This document shows positions 21,181-29,448 of a stretch of DNA of 29,448 bases, piece by piece. The stretch is from Intoshia linei. Its lineage: Eukaryota; Orthonectida; Rhopaluridae. The position numbers were made by a program, and so were the translations under genes. The number at the start of each line of letters is the position of its first letter. The first letter of the stretch is position 1. The stretch is taken from positions 1 through 29,448 of the forward strand of contig LWCA01000383.1 of the NCBI GenBank assembly GCA_001642005.1. Reading direction: 5' to 3'. A model generated the notes under the pieces. The model saw nothing but the letters and a program-made list of their open reading frames with translations. It was not told where the DNA came from and made no database searches.

Positions 21181-24100
21181 TCACATGACCTGATTAATTT
21201 CCAATTTTTGGTTCAATTTTTTGGATTCGACAATCTCTTTTACGTGCTCCATCTAAAAATATCATTGTCAATTTTGATACAGATAATAACGCACATGTTT
21301 TTTTTGTTTTTCACTAACGGAATTTAACCACGATGATCTTCTTTCCATGTGTAATTTCATGTTCAAATCATTATTGATCTTCATAACCTCGGTAGAATAA
21401 TCTATTTCTTTCATCAGTTTAGCTTTTGTGTTTTCTACATTTTCATCGAGTTCCATATTTTTTATATCAGTAATATCAACTCCATCGGTCTTTGTTAATG
21501 CATTCTATACAAATATTCAAAATATTATTTAATTCTTACTAATTTTTCATCCAAAGCGACAGAAAGTCGCTGCTGAATTGCGTGTTGAAGTTCCGGGTGT
21601 TTTTCAGGAATCATTTTCCTCATTCGTGTAGCAGCAAAAGGACTCAAACTGTCATCTTTTGCAATTTCATGTACATGTTGAATCTATAAATGATAATACT
21701 CATTCTATAAACAATTACATGACTGCTAATTTTTTTTTTGTAATCTTTTAACATTGTGACATGCTTTTTATCAGCATTTTCTAAAGTGCTGTGAATTTTC
21801 CGTTGTGTGTTTTCTCTGAAGTTTGAATCTAACGACATTTTTTTAGCATTGATTAAACTAATTTGATTATTGTGATTCGTAGCAAAGGATGATCGATCTG
21901 CTTGAACAGACTATTTATACATTAAATGGGTTTAAGTTAAATACTTTGATTTTAAAAGATAAAATCTGTCACAGATCGTGGTTTTGTTTCGACATAATCA
22001 TTTATAAATTCCTTAACGGTACGTGAATTACAATAGAGTGTATTTTTCAAATATGGACAATTAATAAATCATAAATATTCTTACTTTTATTACATTCGTA
22101 CATTTTGTACTTAATACAAACAGCACCTACCTCTGCCGAGGGTGGACTTTTCTACTTGTACCAAAAAATAAAATCTACATAAAAATGCCATTAATCACTA
22201 TAACCAATCTTAAAGTAATAGTTCCCAAACGCGTTTAGACCATTTTTTAATTCTAGGACCATTAATTATATCAAATTTTTTGTTTTCATCATTTTTTTGT
22301 CAATTAATTAATTAATTTTCCAAAAAAAAGGTTAAACAGTAAATTGTTTTTTTGAAAATTGAAGCATAACGTAACATTGAAACTCCCGCAGTATTAAATG
22401 TGCTCTTTTTTTAAATTCTAGGACTATTCGGTTTTTTCAAATTTTTTTCACAACTATCTTTAAAATCTGGAAAAATAAAATTTATCATAAAACGCTTTCT
22501 GAAAATAAAGTACAAAAAAAATCCCGTATTTGTTGTGCGTATTAACTGAATAACTGTTATTTTCTTTAAAATTCTTGGACTATTTTCTTTTTTTTAAAAA
22601 AAAAGTAATTGCGTTTTTTGATCTGAAGATATATTTTTTAAATTGATAAAAATATTTATGATTTTAAAATCTTTATCAGAGTGTATATTTTTTAAATTCT
22701 ACAATTCGTTTGATATTCAAAAAAAGATACTTAGGGTTTTGACCTGTAAGATGTGAGTTTCTGAGATTGAAATTTATTTTACTTTCACGCCCTATAAAAA
22801 CCATAATAGAAATGTGGAATTTTTAAAATTATAAGATCTAGTTATTGAAATAAACGATAACACACAGACATACAAATAGAGAGTTTCATATAAGTTAGGA
22901 TTATAAATAACATAAGTGTAAATACGATTGAAATAAATAAAAGTATAACAGGGATGGAAAACCCTTTTATAGTTATGGGCTTAAAATCTGAATAATTCAA
23001 GACTTTTTTTAACATTTCAATGTCAAAATTAAAGAGGGTATTTTTATAGTTTTTATAAATAAGATTAAACACAATTAAAATTAAAAACACCTTTTTTTAG
23101 AATAAATACATTGATCATTAATTGTTTTGAAAAGAATAACAACAATTTGTAATCATCATAACATTCTATAATATCAAAATCAATGTATTCAACCCATTAA
23201 AAAATTAAAATCTCTAAAATGAACATAATACTAGGTTAAAAATGCATATTACCATTTTATTCTACGTTTATTAGTATTATTCTGATAACAATGATTTTAA
23301 AAAGCAAATTGGTGGATCCAGGTAACTACCTTATTTATCATTATGTACCCTATATTCCAGTGATACCAGCCAACTAAAACTAGGTGTGTTAAACATAATA
23401 CTATTTTCAGAAATTTTTTTCTAGTGTGTTTTTATTAAAAAAATAATACGTCAATCAAAACCGTCAATTAAGTCGAACAACTTGATGATGGAAAATAAGT
23501 TCAAAAAATAATTTTTACATTTATTCAGATTTAAAAAATTGAGCCGCAAGTTTTCAATGGGTGGTTCATAACTTGTTGATTAACGCTACACAAGCCAAAC
23601 TAGTTTCATCGTGAAATCTATTTCTTTTATGATTTTTGACATTATTCAATGTGGAAAATAACGATTCACATAAATATGTAGATAAAATTATAATTAATAT
23701 AGCTTTAGCTAGACTGTTAAATGTTTCAGGCATAGAATTCCAAACTTCTAATAACATATTTGATTGGTCAAAGGAGGTAACATCTTCAAATGATTTTGTA
23801 AGTCTATTTCGTTCTATTACTTCAATTTCCGATCTCACTTATTATAGTAATAGTTTTTATTTGAAGTGAACTTATATATTTTTTCAAGTGTGTAATAAAA
23901 AAATGTCAAGTGTATATTTTTTACACGCAAACACATACTTTGCCATCACTGGTATACTCGGTCAGGTACACGATGAAAATGACTGTTATGTCGATATAAC
24001 TCAGTCTTGATATGAAACTAAACCTAATCTAAAATTGAAAAAATACTTTTCCATTCCAATTATAAATCATCCAGGTATCGTTGACTTAACCATATATAAT

Positions 24101-24364
24101 ATAATGTAATAAATAGATTTAAGGGAAAATTGAATTATAACGCACATGTCTTCTAATATCAGCAATCATTAATTTGTCTTCAATTGTATCCAAATCAAAA
24201 TCGTGTCTTTTCCCGATCAAATCAGGTATCTTGCATTTAGGAGCATCAAACACTAGTTCAAATGCAGGGTTTTTATCCTGAAGAGATTTGCTTTTAACTA
24301 CATGTGCATGAAATGAAAAAAATTAAATAATATTACCAATAACTTGATGGGTACTTTTTGTCAT
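21181..24364 (-). CDS. Probable stathmin-like coiled-coil protein
   Basis: Predicted exons, 5' to 3' on the minus strand: 24337-24364, 24146-24297, 21973-22011, 21719-21910, 21540-21683, 21295-21504, 21190-21252, ending either at the TGA 21181-21183 (278 aa) or in a further exon 21043-21162. The N-terminus has AFELVFDAPK and, after a short linker, DLDTIEDKLMIADIRRH, the layout of stathmin (AFELIL..., then LEEIQKKLEAAEERRKSHE). The next exons are highly charged helix: NFRENTQRKIHSTLENADKK and MERRSSWLNSVSEKQKKHME. SSHIQHVHEI and KKHMEHVKEI look like an internal duplication. Stathmins bind tubulin dimers. The join across the 2.1-kb intron (22012-24145) is phase-consistent but unproven. If wrong, there are two genes: a 68-aa frame at 24119-24364 and a separate coiled-coil protein at 21181-22046. 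Confidence 0.55.
23358..23951 (-). mobile_element. Internally deleted hAT element
   Basis: Ends read CAGTGATACCAGCC on the left and CAGTGATGGCA (reverse complement) on the right, so a short CAGTGAT inverted repeat borders a 594-bp unit. The flanking octamers CTATATTC (23350-23357) and GTATACTC (23952-23959) match at 6 of 8 positions, consistent with an aged 8-bp target duplication. Inside, on the minus strand, lies the hAT transposase C-terminus. The rest of the transposase is gone. Confidence 0.65.
23566..23838 (-). pseudogene. hAT transposase C-terminal dimerisation domain
   Basis: A 90-residue open frame contains LLEVWNSMPETFNSLAKAIL, then ILSTYLCESLFSTLNNVKNH and KRNRFHDETSLACVALI. This is the hAT C-terminal dimerisation region in the style found in ZBED5/FAM200/GTF2IRD2-type domesticated transposases, where STYLCES-FS-(M/L)N-IK is diagnostic. 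The RNase H-like catalytic core is absent and the frame stops soon after INKL. It is a fragment of a dead element rather than a domesticated gene. Confidence 0.85.
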
Positions 24365-24525
24365 TTTTAACTAGTCTGCGTTCAAATAAATACAACGTTG
24401 CTAAAATGATTAATTCTTTTGAATAAAATAAAAATAAACAAGTTTAAAATTCAAAGTTCCAGGTAGTCAAGCATAAAAATAGTGATGCATATAATAAAGT
24501 ATATTTACAATAAAAACTGGATACA

Positions 24526-25719
24526 TCAATGTAAAGACAATTCATAAGCATAAAAATAAACTACTATATTGTCTATATTAATGATACTTTTCATATCCAA
24601 AATTCTGGATTCTTCTTGTGTCAAAGGAATGCTATTGACAGTAAAAAGAAAATTAGATAGATTTTTAATGTGAAAATTGGAATTAACGAAATTTATTTCA
24701 AATTGCGGATTTTTCATGTTAACTGAAAAGGGTATTTTGATGAAGTGAGTTGTAGAATCTGAAATGAATTGAATTTCACAGTTGACGTCTTTAGATACGT
24801 TTTGATGGTCAAAATTAGACCCAACAATTGTTTTATTGAGAACTAAATCGAATCTTTTTGTATCTTTATTAAAAGATGAAATAATAAACATGGAAGCTAT
24901 TGATTTACTATCGATTGAACCGGTATTATTTTGAATTCCCAATCTATTTTCCCATTTAATAACTTTTAATTTTAACTGTTTTGTTGAATGCATGAGAATT
25001 TTTCTCTTAATTTGGCACTCCCTTAAAATCTCGTTCTCCAAGTTTAGGTTCGTATTTTTAAAATTATCAATTTGTAATTTTTGGTGTAATGTACTAGTTT
25101 TTTGTTTTAATGTTATCCATTTTGAAACGACATCATTTAAATTTCGATAAGGAAACATTTCCATTGAAATTTTTATAGTATTTACAACGCCTTCGAAACA
25201 ATTTTCTTGTATATTTTCCAAAAATTCAACCTGGTCAGCACAAAATACTGGCTGTCGTTTTAAGGCCAATTGAATCTCATTTAAATCGCAATTTGACTTA
25301 ATGAGAAAATTTCCAAACAAAATATCATTCCAAAAATTCCAAACATCAGCGTAAGACATGGTTTTATTAATTGAATCAATTTCATTGTATGCGGTTTCAA
25401 AAGGACAATTTTTTGTAATTAGAGCGTCTATCAAAATATAATGTTTCGGTTCAATTACAATATTCGGTACAGGCGTAATAATTTTTTCATTTTTTAGTTC
25501 ATTAAACAAATCTTCAATTTCTGGTTTGATAGGTTTAATTTTACAGTCAAGTACGGGCATTTTTTCTTCTTTCTTTTTCTTGTTCATTTTTTTGGTTATA
25601 TTGATACGATCTGATTTTCTAGGTATTTTTGTTTTTTCAATTTGTTGAGGGAATCCATCTATTCCTATTTTCCTCTTTTTGATTCGTAAACTAACTCTAT
25701 TTGTATTACCTTCTGTCAT
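24526..25719 (-). CDS. MCRS1: Microspherule protein 1-like (NSL/INO80 subunit)
   Basis: A single uninterrupted frame of 397 aa (human 462 aa). After a basic N-terminus comes the MCRS1 N-terminal domain pattern: YILIDALITKNCPFETAYNE, MSYADVWNFWNDILFG (human FTLREIQERWYALLYD) and MFPYRNLNDVVSKWITLKQK. A coiled coil follows (ENEILRECQIKRKILMHSTK, then LKLKVIKWENRL). The C-terminal ~110 residues lie where the FHA domain should be (VLNKTIVGSN ... HFIKIPFSV ... FLFTVNSIPL), but the usual GR and SRxH phosphopeptide-binding residues are not evident. MCRS1 is a scaffold in the NSL acetyltransferase and INO80 complexes and also acts at spindle microtubules. It has no introns, unlike its neighbours. The call rests on pattern and layout, not close identity. 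Confidence 0.72.
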   Translation of the reverse strand: MTEGNTNRVSLRIKKRKIGIDGFPQQIEKTKIPRKSDRINITKKMNKKKKEEKMPVLDCKIKPIKPEIEDLFNELKNEKIITPVPNIVIEPKHYILIDALITKNCPFETAYNEIDSINKTMSYADVWNFWNDILFGNFLIKSNCDLNEIQLALKRQPVFCADQVEFLENIQENCFEGVVNTIKISMEMFPYRNLNDVVSKWITLKQKTSTLHQKLQIDNFKNTNLNLENEILRECQIKRKILMHSTKQLKLKVIKWENRLGIQNNTGSIDSKSIASMFIISSFNKDTKRFDLVLNKTIVGSNFDHQNVSKDVNCEIQFISDSTTHFIKIPFSVNMKNPQFEINFVNSNFHIKNLSNFLFTVNSIPLTQEESRILDMKSIINIDNIVVYFYAYELSLH

Positions 25720-26345
25720 TTCAGTAAAATTATAATTTTAAAATAAAGTCGAAAATATACCAATGCAACATGACAATATGATATACCTTTATTGAATATG
25801 AAACAATTACAAAATACAGAATCTGTACTACAGATTAGTCACTAATCATTAGTGTATCAAATTTTCACTGATTTGTATAATTGGCAATAAATGTTATACA
25901 TTGGATATTGATTATAGTAAGTCTAACAGTAACAAACAGGCAATTTTAAATGGCAAACAATCATTATAGACTGCTATTTACAAATCAACGCAGACTCAAA
26001 TAGCTAAATCAAAAGTTGACATCAATTTAAGTTACATTTGAATTACTCAATCAATACATTACGCCTATAATGTACAAGAACATTAACTTTTTTGTAAATA
26101 CTTGTTGTTGGTAATTTCAAACTTTATTATCACTTATTTTGATTTACCAGCAACGAGTTAAACATTTTTGTTTAAATTTAATTTGGCAGTACTTAAATTT
26201 TTGATCTGAAGTTAATTACGTCATATTGACACAATAATTTATTTGGTATTGTAATATAGAATCTAGTTAAATTTTTTACATACTAGACTTGTATATTTTA
26301 TTCAATTTTATTTACTCGATTAAAACTGTTTATTAATCATAATAC
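25720..26345. promoter_or_regulatory. Divergent intergenic region, MCRS1-PPM1G
   Basis: This 626-bp AT-rich stretch lies between the start codons of two divergently transcribed nuclear genes and should contain both promoters. I see no coding potential, repeat ends or recognisable elements. A small dyad-like sequence, ATTAGTCACTAATCATTAG, is at about 25835-25853. Confidence 0.4.
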
Positions 26346-27029
26346 ATGGGAGCTTACTTATCTAAACCAGTTACAGACAAAGTTACGGAATTTGAAGAGA
26401 CAGATTATTTGATATGTAAGGTATTGTAAATACTAATTAACTTCTTTTAGCTGGAGTTTCATCCATGCAAGGATGGCGTGTTTTTCAAGAGGTATTTTCA
26501 TTATTTATTTATTTACCTGTCTAGGATGCCCATACAATCATTCCAAATTATAATGATAAATTTTCTCTATTTGGAGTATACGACGGCCATGGAGGTTTTA
26601 CACGTTTATTCTCTATTAATATTTATTAGGAGCTGAAGTATCCAAATACACTGCCGACAATTTTCCAAATTTTATTCTCAAAAATTTTGATTTCAAAATT
26701 AACGATTTGGACTATATCAGCAAAATACAAAAAGTTTTTATCGATTTCGATCTTTTTTTAATTGAGGATGATACACGACTCGAGATTACTAAGATTAAAG
26801 AGCGTTTTTATTTTTATATTTATAAATTAATGTGTTATAGTGTCCAAGGATGAAAAAGAAGATGTTTCCAAGCTTAACGAAGAAAGTACGATGCCTTTTG
26901 GTGAACTCCTGAAAAGGTATACTGTGCTAAAATCCTTGTTTGACAACAAAGGCAAGGTTGATGAAAATAATTTTCCAAAAGATGTTGATAACGGTGATAA
27001 AAACGAAACTGATGAAGATGAAAACCCAG
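26346..27029 (+). CDS. PPM1G: PP2C protein phosphatase PPM1G, N-terminal exons
   Basis: Predicted exons: 26346-26415, 26451-26491, 26525-26594, 26630-26803, 26841-27029, coding 181 residues plus one base; the gene continues past the window. It starts MGAYLSKPVTDK (human MGAYLSQPNTVK), which carries the PPM1G N-myristoylation-type glycine. SSMQGWRVFQE then DAH follows, with an intron exactly between E37 and D38, and then VYDGHGGAEVSKY. The acidic residues of EDAH and DGHGG are known PP2C metal ligands. LNEESTMPFGELLKRY and an acidic tract (ETDEDENPG) begin the long acidic insert typical of PPM1G. PPM1G is a nuclear Mn/Mg-dependent Ser/Thr phosphatase acting on splicing and chromatin substrates. 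Introns are 33-37 bp. The exon ends at CCAG|GTATGA; the remaining catalytic half is not in the window. Confidence 0.92.
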
Positions 27030-27348
27030 GTATGATGTTATTAGTCGATAGTCGATACGCTTTCCTCCTAAACCAATATGTATAAAATAGTAACATTACA
27101 GTAATACCCGATATCAGGATTCATGATTTTATAACACGATAATTTAAAGAAAGAATGAATAGTGAAATAATTTTGATTTGTATTAATATTATAACTCAAA
27201 TTTTCAGGATTTAGAATCTTATCAAAAATACAACCTATTTTTTTGGTACTCTTAAAAGTTATGATTTAGAAACACTATACATGTTCATTGTTTTCTGTAT
27301 ATTTATATAATTCGATGCAAATATTTGGATATTTTAGGAATATTAGAT

Positions 27349-27782
27349 CAATGGTTCTCAAAAAAATATATTGTCGACTCCCTAACAGTATACAACTATT
27401 TTTAGAAAAAATTAATTAGTACAAAATAGTGAATATGTTTATTATATTATTATAACAGACGATTAAAAAAATGTTATCTTTTAATATTACTGGTTTTATT
27501 TTCGTTATAAATCATACTTTAATATAGTTGACACCCTAGTTACTAGGGCCTAGTATACAAACAATTGTAAATTTATTATTTTTCTTTTTTGGATATATAC
27601 GTGTTATTGTGTCGTAAGGGTTAATAACATTTAAGTTTATTATAATCTAAAATGAATCCGAATTTCAAGAATATATTAATTAAATATCAAATTAATATTA
27701 ACGATTCTAATTTAATTTTAAAATTTTTCTTAAATCTGCGGCCCCTCAGACTCTGTAGCCCCCCCCCATTTGGGAACCACTG
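27349..27782. mobile_element. Non-autonomous hAT MITE with target duplication
   Basis: Left end CAATGGTTCTCAAAAA and right end (reverse complement) CAGTGGTTCCCAAATG form the classic CAGTGGTTC-type hAT inverted repeat. ATATTAGAT flanks both sides (27340-27348 and 27783-27791), an exact duplication of 8-9 bp. The interior (434 bp) has no coding frame. A run of nine C near the right end (27758-27767) is the most GC-rich spot nearby. Confidence 0.9.
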
Positions 27783-27984
27783 ATATTAGATGACACTATG
27801 TTTTTAGTGATAGGATTTTTCATATTAGGTGGATATTGATCACTTTAGAAAACATAAAAATTTAAATACACTAAAAGTAGTACTTTTAATTTGTGATTAT
27901 TTATGACTATAAAAACTTATTGACTTTTTTAATTGTTAAAGTTTTGCATAAAACGAGATTATTTTATAATTGAAATAACTTAAC

Positions 27985-28088
27985 TGTTATGTACTTCGTA
28001 CAAACGGCGAATTAATTGAATTCTACCAAAAAAATCTTACTTAAAAATGCTACTATTCACTATTCCAATACTTATACATTAGAATATA
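27985..28088. repeat. Dispersed repeat shared with ~22105-22215
   Basis: Both places carry GTAC...GTACAAAC or TACAAACAGC-like sequence, then a TACCAAAAA block, AATCT, AAAAATGC and (A)TCACTAT(A/T)CCAAT in the same order and orientation, with scattered differences. I see no ends or coding capacity. The copy near 22.1 kb lies beside the least certain exon of the stathmin-like gene. Confidence 0.55.
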
Positions 28089-28503
28089 TTGGCAAAGTGT
28101 GGCCCTCTTAAAAAATTTTGCGACCCGCGAGTGAGATTAAAAATTTCGAATTTAAATTTAGTTAATGCAACAAGTAGCATTAAACCAGATCTTATTCAAC
28201 TCTCAGAAAAAAGCAAAATCACTCATAAATATGAGTGAATTATGTTAATAATAAACAATAATGATTTAATATTTTTTTATAAATTCATATAAATACAAAT
28301 ACATTTAAAGAGTAAATGTATTGACTAGTAACTTTAAAATATTCTTAAACTAATGAAAATATTTATAAGGGTTTGTAATATTGATAGAAAGAAATTTTTA
28401 AAAAAGGGAACAAGTGAAATTGAAGAATTTTTCTTGGTGTGACCCGCGATAAAATTAAATGTGCAGTGTGGCCCGTTGCACGAAAAAGGGTGCCAACCCC
28501 TTG
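28089..28503. mobile_element. Probable hAT-like MITE, ends unclear
   Basis: The left end contains TTGGCAAAGTGTGGCCCTC. The right end, reverse-complemented, reads CAAGGGGTTGGCACCC and then CAACGGGCCACACTG. GGTTGGCA followed by GGCCACA is a common hAT terminal style. GACCCGCGA also occurs near both ends but in direct orientation. No matching 8-bp flanks could be found, so the limits are approximate. Confidence 0.45.
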
Positions 28504-28924
28504 TTTAAAGGAGTTGTTAAAGTTGTTATACCATAGACGGTCATTTCACATTACTTTTTAAATTTAAATTAAATTATTCCCACTTAATTTTGTTCGTTAA
28601 CATTTCTGTATAGAATTTTAAAATCAATTTTGTAATCCCATTTTTTAAATTTATTAGAGAAAATGAGTATATAATCTTAAAAATAAAGTAAAAACAGTAA
28701 ATTCTTAAAAATTCCCATAAATAAATTTGAAATAATAAAATTGTAAATACACCTGTGTAGCGTTACTTCTCTTGTATCTTTAATTGAGTTGAAATAATTA
28801 TCTTTATTTTACCATAACCTGTATTTTGTTTTTTAATATTGTAATGATATTTATTCAGTATTTGCTTTCGATGTGTAAAAATATTTAAAGGATTCTGCAC
28901 TGCAGAATCTGCACTTTACAACAT

Positions 28925-29160
28925 TGCACATGAGATTTACACCCAACTTTCTTAATTGGAAATGTGTACACGTTTAATGCACATTTTTTTTGAAATTATA
29001 GATAAATATTTATAATTTTAATTTAAAAATTCGAAAAATATTGGCTGATAAATTATTGTTGAACGTTGAAAGTAAAAAGTTGTGAACGAGAAAGCGAAGA
29101 TTTCAGGGTTGAAATTTATTTATATCAAATCGAATATTTTTTTTTAAATTTTAGGACCAT
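28925..29160 (-). repeat. Dispersed repeat, inverted copy of ~600-835
   Basis: Read on the minus strand, the sequence gives AAAAAAAATGTGCATTAAAC, then ACATTTCCAATTAAGAAAG and GGGTGTAAATCT. This matches the copy near 780-835 (AAAAGTGCATTGAACATC, ATTTCCAATAAAGAAATC, GGGGTGTAAATCT). Upstream, both copies share a GATATAAAT...TTTCAA stretch. No coding capacity is visible. Confidence 0.6.
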
Positions 29161-29448
29161 TCATTATTTAAAATTTTTCGTTTTAATAAATTAAAAAAAT
29201 GAATACCAAACTGCTTTTTTGCCCGTGAAGGTATGATTTTGTGAGAGTTTTAATGTTTTTTTAATGTTAGGAATTTTTTGATTTTTAAATAAAGCTGATT
29301 TAAGGTTTTGGTCGTTCAGATATAAGATTTTGAAATTGAAATTTATAAACTTGATGATTTTAAAATATTTAAAATCAGAGCGTGTATTTTTATAATAAAA
29401 TAAAATATAAATAATTATAATATATATTATAATTTTACATATAATAGA
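29140..29448. repeat. Dispersed repeat shared with ~22240-22830
   Basis: Shared landmarks in the same order are TTTTAGGACCATTCATTAT (22251 region: TTCTAGGACCATTAATTAT), a long T-rich stretch, GGTTTTGGTCGTTCAGATAT (22736 region: GGGTTTTGACCTGTAAGATG) ending in GAAATTGAAATTTAT, and ATTTTAAAAT...TCAGAGCGTGTAT (22665 region: TCAGAGTGTATAT). Some blocks are in a different relative order, so the family may be composite. It runs off the window. Confidence 0.5.

Larger units (their letters stand above)
22012..24145. other. Repeat-rich intron or intergenic stretch
   Basis: No host coding sequence is recognised here. It contains a repeat at about 22105-22215 that also occurs at about 27985-28085; a block from about 22240 to 22915, parts of which recur at 29140-29448 and at 3695-3805; and the hAT remnant at 23358-23951. 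Under the single-gene model for the stathmin-like gene this is one intron, about 60 times longer than the typical intron here. Confidence 0.5.
27030..29448 (+). other. Giant repeat-filled PPM1G intron (at least 2.4 kb)
   Basis: After the donor at 27030 no further PPM1G exon can be found: the expected motifs around the next metal-binding aspartates are missing from all frames to the window end. The stretch holds the hAT MITE at 27349-27782, a repeat shared with about 22105-22215, a hAT-like unit at about 28089-28503, and repeats shared with about 600-835 and 22240-22830. Its size contrasts with the 33-37 bp introns just before it. Confidence 0.6.

Noticed and set aside
22222-22250. hAT-like end AGTTCCCAAACGCG
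   Set aside because: It resembles CAGTGGTTCCCAAAC, but no partner end or 8-bp duplication could be found.
22842-23090. 82-codon hydrophobic frame on the minus strand
   Set aside because: Part of it reads through the dispersed repeat (CACACAGACATAC); the hydrophobic composition is what AT-rich DNA gives by chance.
27030-27085. Continuation of PPM1G as LLVDSRYAFLLNQYV
   Set aside because: It recalls the GDSR motif of PP2C, but it directly follows a strong donor (CCAG|GTATGA), lacks the conserved surroundings and stops at once; treated as intron.
1-29448. CRISPR arrays, operons with ribosome sites, tRNA or rRNA genes
   Set aside because: The window is clearly eukaryotic; no regular spacer arrays and no tRNA-like or rRNA-like sequence were seen on reading.

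Overview
This is a eukaryotic, very AT-rich window (roughly a quarter G+C by eye) from a small-genome animal. Exons could be joined by hand because nearly every intron is 33-43 nt long, begins GT, ends AG and preserves reading frame. Six genes have recognisable animal counterparts, several of them ciliary or centriolar (TOGARAM1, POC5, ANKEF1). Together with the tiny introns, the low G+C and the many old DNA transposons, this suggests a highly reduced but still ciliated metazoan. An orthonectid such as Intoshia is my best guess; that is inference, not something the sequence proves.

Layout. 1-4251: remnants of two Tc1-type transposons, then old repeats and no gene. 4252-10454 (+): a complete TOGARAM1-like gene, about 1,703 aa, about 14 exons. 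10584-12140: a decayed Tc1/mariner element with 29-bp inverted ends and what looks like an intron in its transposase. 12175-12876: a non-autonomous hAT element with an exact 8-bp target duplication, followed by a hAT transposase scrap. 14114-14877: another TA-flanked element. 14966-16077 (-): POC5-like gene. 16511-16861: a MITE in the shared POC5/NSRP1 upstream region. 16997-18313 (+): NSRP1, complete in 7 exons. 18352-21015 (-): ANKEF1, complete in 9 exons (772 aa), meeting NSRP1 tail to tail with only 38 bp between stop codons. 21181-24364 (-): a probable stathmin-like gene whose 2.1-kb intron contains a hAT remnant and dispersed repeats. 24526-25719 (-): MCRS1-like, intronless. 26346 onward (+): the first five exons of PPM1G, whose next intron runs off the window and is full of repeats.

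How the genes relate. TOGARAM1 (axonemal tubulin), POC5 (centriole lumen) and ANKEF1 (ciliary by association) would act in cilia. The stathmin-like protein would bind tubulin. NSRP1 (splicing), MCRS1 (NSL/INO80 chromatin complexes) and PPM1G (nuclear phosphatase acting on splicing and chromatin factors) are nuclear housekeeping genes. MCRS1, the stathmin-like gene and ANKEF1 lie in that order on the minus strand with gaps of about 160, then 27-165 bp. POC5 and NSRP1 are head to head. Intron lengths and phases were worked out by eye, so a single exon edge may be off, but the totals for TOGARAM1, ANKEF1, NSRP1 and POC5 all come out as whole reading frames.
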